Part shown: in pieces, positions 58,599 to 64,000 of the stretch
How positions within the stretch are numbered: position 1 is the first letter of the stretch
Layout of the letters: the number at the start of each line of letters is the position of its first letter
Origin: Spinellus fusiger
Taxonomy: Eukaryota; Mucoromycota; Mucoromycetes; Mucorales; Phycomycetaceae
Assembly (NCBI GenBank): GCA_025094145.1
Contig: JALLLS010000071.1
Location: 1 to 64,000 of the forward strand
Direction: 5' to 3'
Length of the DNA stretch: 64,000 nt
Notes under the pieces: generated by a model
Told to the model about the DNA's origin: nothing
Databases searched by the model: none
What the model saw: the letters and a program-made list of their open reading frames with translations, nothing else
Translations under genes and position numbers: made by a program

Positions 58599-60797
58599 TC
58601 GGTCACAGCAGTAGTAGTAGTAAGAATAGTGGTAAGTGTGGTAAGAGTAAGAATGTTGGAAAGATGGGCGTGTGTACAAACAAGGGAGAGGGCGATGAAA
58701 TAAAAGTGATTAAAATTGAAAGAGTGGGTAGGGCAAAAGAGTGAAGTTGGAAAAAAAGAAGAGGAAGAAAGAGGAAGAAAAGAGATCTGCAGATACACAC
58801 AACACATGCTCTCAGATCATATACTACATAACCATAGCAACAAGGGCACATTGGCAGAGCTATGACTGCATTCCCTTTTTTGTTTCTTTTTTCTTCGGAA
58901 AATGGAGTCTGTGGAGTCGAGTGATTACTAAACCGCGACATTCTCCTATTCTGTCACGGCATGTTTTAATGTTTATATTTGTAAGTTAAACTCTGTTGGC
59001 TGTTGCATTTCTTCTATTCTTGTGCTTTGTATTCTTCATCCAATGCCTTTTTCCTTTATAGAATAGTAATTCATCAGGCACTGATCATTCTGGAATGGTC
59101 ATGTGAGAAGAAGCACAGATCCCGCCTTCTGGATGACATGAATTTGATACTATAACAATGCATCTCGGATAATAATAGGATAATAGTCGGATAATAGTCG
59201 GATAATAATAGGATTAGTAATGATAGTAGAATGAATAATAATAGGTCTTTCTACAGTAGGTGCGTGTATGCATCTGTCTTGGTGTGTAGATGGAGATAGT
59301 CTTCAGCATCTCCCTATCAATGACAGCATCTCCCTATCAATGATCATAGAGAACATTGTTGATAAATGAATTGATCTACAGACAGTCGAGTTGATCCATG
59401 CAGGCAGTCATCTCTCCTCCTCTCTGTTCTCTTGTTCTTCTTTGGTGTCTTCATGGATGGCCCCAACCAAATTGAATTAGACCGAGGTCTTTTTTTTTCT
59501 GTTCTTCTTCTCTACTCAGAATAAAGCCAATGAGGGAGCAGCCTAGAGAGACCTTTAATAACAATAGAATGTACTCTCTCCGGCTGCTCTTCCATATTTC
59601 GTACGACTTGATCTATTTTCCCCTATTGAATGCATAGGCACGTGACCCATGTGGCTGTGTTGTTACCTATGGATCTTGATTCATCTACACAAGTCATGTC
59701 TGGACATAAAGAACTTGAACGAGTCCATATATGTTACAGACCTTTGTCCATCTCCTCCTGCTTTTATTTGAATACAACAATGTAAATCTTATTTTATTAG
59801 TCACAAAATGAACACATCATCTATTTATCTTATTATTTATTTGTTTAATTATATAGCTATTTAATTGTCTAATTACTATGCAGCGACTCTTATACTAACG
59901 AGAGTGTTCTTTTTTTTCTTTTTCTTTCTCTCTCTCTCTCTCTCTTGCTTGGAAGTATTTCTGTTGGGTAAGAAGAGTTGTAGAAAGACATTAGACTATT
60001 TCTTATTGTATTTCCTTACAGTCCAATGGGATTCAGAGAAATAGCCACAGCCTATTGGCTCCATGAAACCCATTTGGAGTCCATTCTCGAAAACTAGACA
60101 CATTGATTTGGAAGCCTCTGGACGTCAATTTGGAAGAAAGTCATAATGAAAGAATGAAAAAAAAAAAAAAAAGAACAGACATACACATTATTACCTCAGC
60201 CGAGACTCATTTCATTCTACGCTCAACACGCTGGCTATTCTTTCCAAAGCACTGAGCATTTTCAGGACAGCTTGTTGGCCTTTTTTATTTATTTATTTTT
60301 TATTATTATTTTTCCATAAATGGTCTCATCCATACACACCCAACTATTTTCTGGACATTGTTTTGTCTAGCATGTCTTCCTCCGGCACTATGATTCATTC
60401 GGCCCATAAGTCAAAGATAAGGTTCAATGCATTAAAAATAGCTCTGGGATTTTCAAGTCAATGAGGAGTGCACGGATTTATCAGCTTTTGTCTTGTATTG
60501 TATTGCCACGAGATGACGCTATGGATGACGTTCATAAGTGGAGTTGACTTATCACGTGCTGTGACATTACAAATCTCTGGGCTATTCAGTGACTCGTGTC
60601 ATTGTGACTACGATGGCATAGACAGGCGTACGACAGCGACGATCCTCCAGTGTCTGGAAGGAAAAAGAAAAGAACAAGGGAGAATAGTCAGCAGTAAAAA
60701 AAAAAGAACTTTCTAGTATTCTATAGCATATCAACACTACCACCACTACTGCTACTGCTACTGCTACTGCTACTGCTACTACTGGAAATAGTCTTTC
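58599..60797. other. Intergenic region
   Basis: No gene that I can support. It includes a 20-bp direct repeat agcatctccctatcaatga (59307-59343), ggataatagtc repeats (59168-59210), a TC run (59925-59945) and a TACTGC array (60737-60783) just before the AP-4 start. Confidence 0.45.
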
Positions 60798-63700
60798 ATG
60801 ACACAGTTAACCTCTTATTTTGGGTCAGAATTTCTTGCTTCAGGCACAAGTCTTGAGCTGAATGGGTTTATACGAACTATAGCAGAGTGCAAGAGTAAAA
60901 TTGTAAGGAACTAGGCGTCAGTGATAGCATGCATATGAGTACAAGTACAATGAGTGGCAGTGGTATCTGTCTGTTGAGTAATAACATATCCTTCCCTGGT
61001 GCTATCAGGAAGAACACTCCAAAGTCAAACATCACCTTTGTCTCTTGGCGGGTAAAATGGGCCACCCTGATATCACACCGGTAAGAGCATCATCCACTGG
61101 GCCGTATGCATGTGTGCGTTTTATCTTGAAGAAACAAAAATAGGCCAAGATGAAAGATTATTTAGTGTGTTTAATGCACTGTGCCATGCTGGGTTATTCA
61201 GTTGATTTTGGTGTTATTTATGCGATGATGGCTACTCAAAGTGGAGAAACAGTTGAGCAGCGACGCATAGGTAATCCTTCTTTTTTTATATGGAGTTGTA
61301 TGTGAATTGCAAATACACACACAAGAATATGAAAAAGAACATGAACAAGAGTCGTGTAGTATAAAGAAGAAGAGAAAGATCCATATCAATAGAGTGTATA
61401 AAAGAGACTCATCTATCCTCCATGGCTAGGCTATTTAGCATCTGCTCTTTTTCTTGAATATGATCCTACATTAGGTGTCTTGTTAATCAATACTGTACAA
61501 AACGTAAGAGTATAATGAAAGATGGAACAGGAACGGCTGTTGATCCATGTAACCACCCTTTCTTCGTAAAGGATCTTAAAAGCCAAAACTACCTTAATAT
61601 TTGTGCTGCTTTAAATGTTATTCATTACCTACAATTACCTGAAGCAGAGGATAGTCTTTTGCAGCCTACAATCAACTGTTTATCTTATCCAAAGTAAGTG
61701 CAGTCTGTACTCGATACTCTGTGCTCAAGGTGAATGTAGACAGATTGTAAGAAAAAAGGCCTTGATTGCCTTGCTGTATTTCTACCAACGCTCTCCTACA
61801 CTCCTAAGTGATCTTGAGCCTTATCTGAGAAATGCCTTGGAGGACAAGGACCCTAGTGTGGTGTTTGCCTGTTTATCTGTATGGAAACATATTCTCAAGG
61901 TAAACCTTCTCTTGTGATGAGTCTCTGTGTGTGTGTGTCTGTGTCTATCCATCTGTCTATCCATCTGTCTATCCATCTATCTATCTATCTATCTATCTTA
62001 TTGTCGAAAGAGAAAAGGGCAATCTCATCTACAACACTCTTCTTAGGAACATGCTGCCACCCACAGCCATTTACTATCTTCTTTTTACCGTATCTTTGAG
62101 CAGATACTTCAAGGAAAGCTACATCGCTCCTTTATGTACCATGGTGTATTGGCTCCATGGGCACAAGTCAGTTTGTTGGAGATTCTATTCATTTATAGAA
62201 AAAACTCTGTTGGGTAAATATCTCTGTTTAGTACAGTATGGGGGCATACATAGGTTGATTCACTACTTACTATTCACTCTTTGCCTAGTGATGAAGAAGA
62301 AATACTCAAATTAGTCATGAGCTGTCTGAATTCAGCCAAGAAGAAAGTAGATGCTGCTTATGGTAAATGACATGCAATGGGTATAGTACCATCAACCACT
62401 TGAGTTTCTTTTCTTCTGCAAACTATAGCCATTGTACTGTCCTGTATCCAAATACTCGGAACAGTGGAGAATCTGTCTGCACACCACCATGAGATAGCAT
62501 GTGTGCTTGATCCATTTTTACATGCTAAAAATCACACAATGAAGTATTTGGGCTTGTTAGGGCTTGAAGCTCTTCCAACATCTGCATGGAAAGAGGCGTG
62601 GCTCACGGGCACTGAGATTACTAATGCACTTATTGCTGGTGTGAATGACACTACATTGGCTTTCAAGGCAAGTGACTATAAAACTCCCCATTTACCTATC
62701 TACCTATCTACCTATCTACCTATCTATCTACGAACATTGATAGACAAAATCACCCAACAAGTATAAAAGGTCTAATGAAAGTGAGTTGGTTTAGGCCTTG
62801 GATATTCTAGAAAGTCTAGCAGATCAGGATATGCTGTATCGAATATCAACCAAGATACAACATGCGTTAGGAAATAGAGGACAACAACTCATTCATCAAC
62901 GTATTGCATACTGGTTCTTGGATTCGCTGGATGTGTATCCTTTGCATTACAAAAGAGAGAGAGTGTGTGTGTGTAGAATATACATGTATTTCATTTGGCC
63001 TTGACTTCATTGTAGACATAGTGATATAAATACACACTACATTCATGTAAAGATAAGTACGTTGGCATCCACACATACAATTCTAGAGAAGCAAGTCATG
63101 GAATCTCACTGTAAGGCTCTTAAACGAGGCAAGTCATACTATAGAATGCATACTATAAAAGATGAGAAGAAAGAACACTAATTTATTGTCAGTAGCATTG
63201 GAAGAAGACACGGAGCCTTTCACACTTCTTGAACAGGGAGTTCTTGACTTGGTAGCAATACTGAAAAGGACTACAAGTACACCCTTTGCTGTGTGTCTAG
63301 TACAACTTGCCTGTGAAGTAAGTGTTTGTTATTTGTCTAATTTATAAGACCTTTCTCTCTCTCACTCTCTCACTCTAACTCTCTCACTTTCTCTTTTCAA
63401 GATAGTTGGAGAGTATTCCTATCTATTAGACTCTGTTACAGATATTACTGTTATGGAGTGTCTTTATAAATGGATAGAAGCCATCCAAGGTAATTTATAC
63501 TTCTTATTCTCTTGGCATAAATGAATGAATATATAAATATTGGACACCTCATTCCATACCATTGGCAGATGATGTATTCCATATTATTGGACTACAAGCC
63601 ATTCAACAGGTAATGATAAGGTCCAAGACATGGCTGTCTCCATTAGAACCACTCTTGCAAAAGTACAGAGCATCTCCTATTCTTGAGAAGCAGGAGGTAA

Positions 63701-64000
63701 GTGCATCATCTCAATGAACATATTATTCTTTATATTTAAAAAAAATGTGTGTGTGTGTGTATATCTTTCTATACATTCTTCATAGTTGGCTCGTGAGTTG
63801 CTAGGATACATAGAGGACCACAGATTCCAGCAATCCATACAAACAGTGGATTCATCTTTTAAAACTGAGAATCTATCTGCTAATCCCAACAGACCTATTC
63901 TCGGTCGTTATGAATTGGGTAAAAGAGTGTAGTCTTACTATTGATAGTGCATGGTTTATTTACATTTATGTTTATATTAGACACTCAGGCATACCCTACT
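60798..64000 (+). CDS. AP-4 complex epsilon-type large adaptin, 3' truncated by window edge
   Basis: Large subunit of a trans-Golgi coat adaptor. ATG 60798 begins MTQLTSYFGSEFLASGTSLE, then NGFIRTIAECKSKI (exon 60798-60902), EEHSKVKHHLCLLAGKMGHP, DITPAKMKDYLVCLMHCAML, GYSVDFGVIYAMMATQSG, GYLASALFLEYDPTLGVLLI, NTVQNDLKSQNYLNICAALN, ECRQIVRKKALIALLYFYQR. The armadillo-type trunk then runs in short exons to the window end. The MLGYxxxFGxIxA motif and DLKSxNxxxxCAAL fit epsilon better than AP-1 gamma, which has LIASxxFTDKRIGYL. The hinge and ear lie beyond the window. Introns carry TATC and TACC repeats. Confidence 0.82.

Noticed and set aside
1..64000. CRISPR array, bacterial operons or riboswitches
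   Set aside because: No regularly spaced repeats with unique spacers; genes have spliceosomal introns throughout.

Overview
This window is nuclear DNA of a fungus with short spliceosomal introns (about 45-130 nt), very short intergenic spacers and many simple repeats. The gene set (fungal ERG8, Rsc7/Swp82-type subunit, Pfa4-like DHHC enzyme, COX20, Cdc50/Lem3, TIM23), together with an AP-4 epsilon adaptin and Fanzor-type elements, points to an early-diverging lineage. Mucoromycota, probably Mucorales, is my inference; no marker gene settles it.

Layout. 1-7.4 kb: 3' end of a sorbitol/polyol dehydrogenase (+), ribosomal protein eL13 (+), then on the minus strand a bacterial-style gamma-glutamyltransferase with micro-exons and a NET-domain protein. 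8.1-15 kb is a transposon graveyard: a DDE element with 20-bp terminal inverted repeats, two Tc1-like copies, a MITE abutting one of them, and a decayed gene-like region. 15.2-16.9 kb: the zinc GTPase metallochaperone ZNG1/CobW (+). 16.9-20.9 kb: a large, almost perfect inverted repeat whose arms carry the 3' exons of a Fanzor (eukaryotic TnpB-like) gene and whose outer edge includes the last codons of ZNG1. 21.1-28.3 kb: CAND1 (+) and a PA-TM-RING ubiquitin ligase (+). 28.5-30.8 kb: a more complete Fanzor element (-).

31.7-41.5 kb is gene-dense: a PH-domain protein (+), Rsc7-like (+), TIM23 (+), Pfa4-like palmitoyltransferase (-), CDC50 (+) and phosphomevalonate kinase ERG8 (-); the last two end 2 bp apart, tail to tail. 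41.5-45.8 kb is mostly repeats plus a strong hairpin. 45.8-58.6 kb holds a RhoGEF (+), an NAD-dependent epimerase (-), COX20 (-), ATP synthase gamma ATP3 (+), cysteine desulfurase NFS1 (+) and a DH-PH RhoGEF (-). 60.8 kb to the end: AP-4 epsilon (+), cut by the window edge.

Most genes are unlinked housekeeping functions. COX20, ATP3 and NFS1 (and TIM23 further left) are all mitochondrial, and COX20/ATP3 share a divergent promoter with a CRE palindrome and a 19-bp hairpin. The most unusual material is the Fanzor element family and its palindrome. Exon boundaries were read by eye from GT(GC)-AG sites, reading frame and family motifs; no transcript evidence was available.
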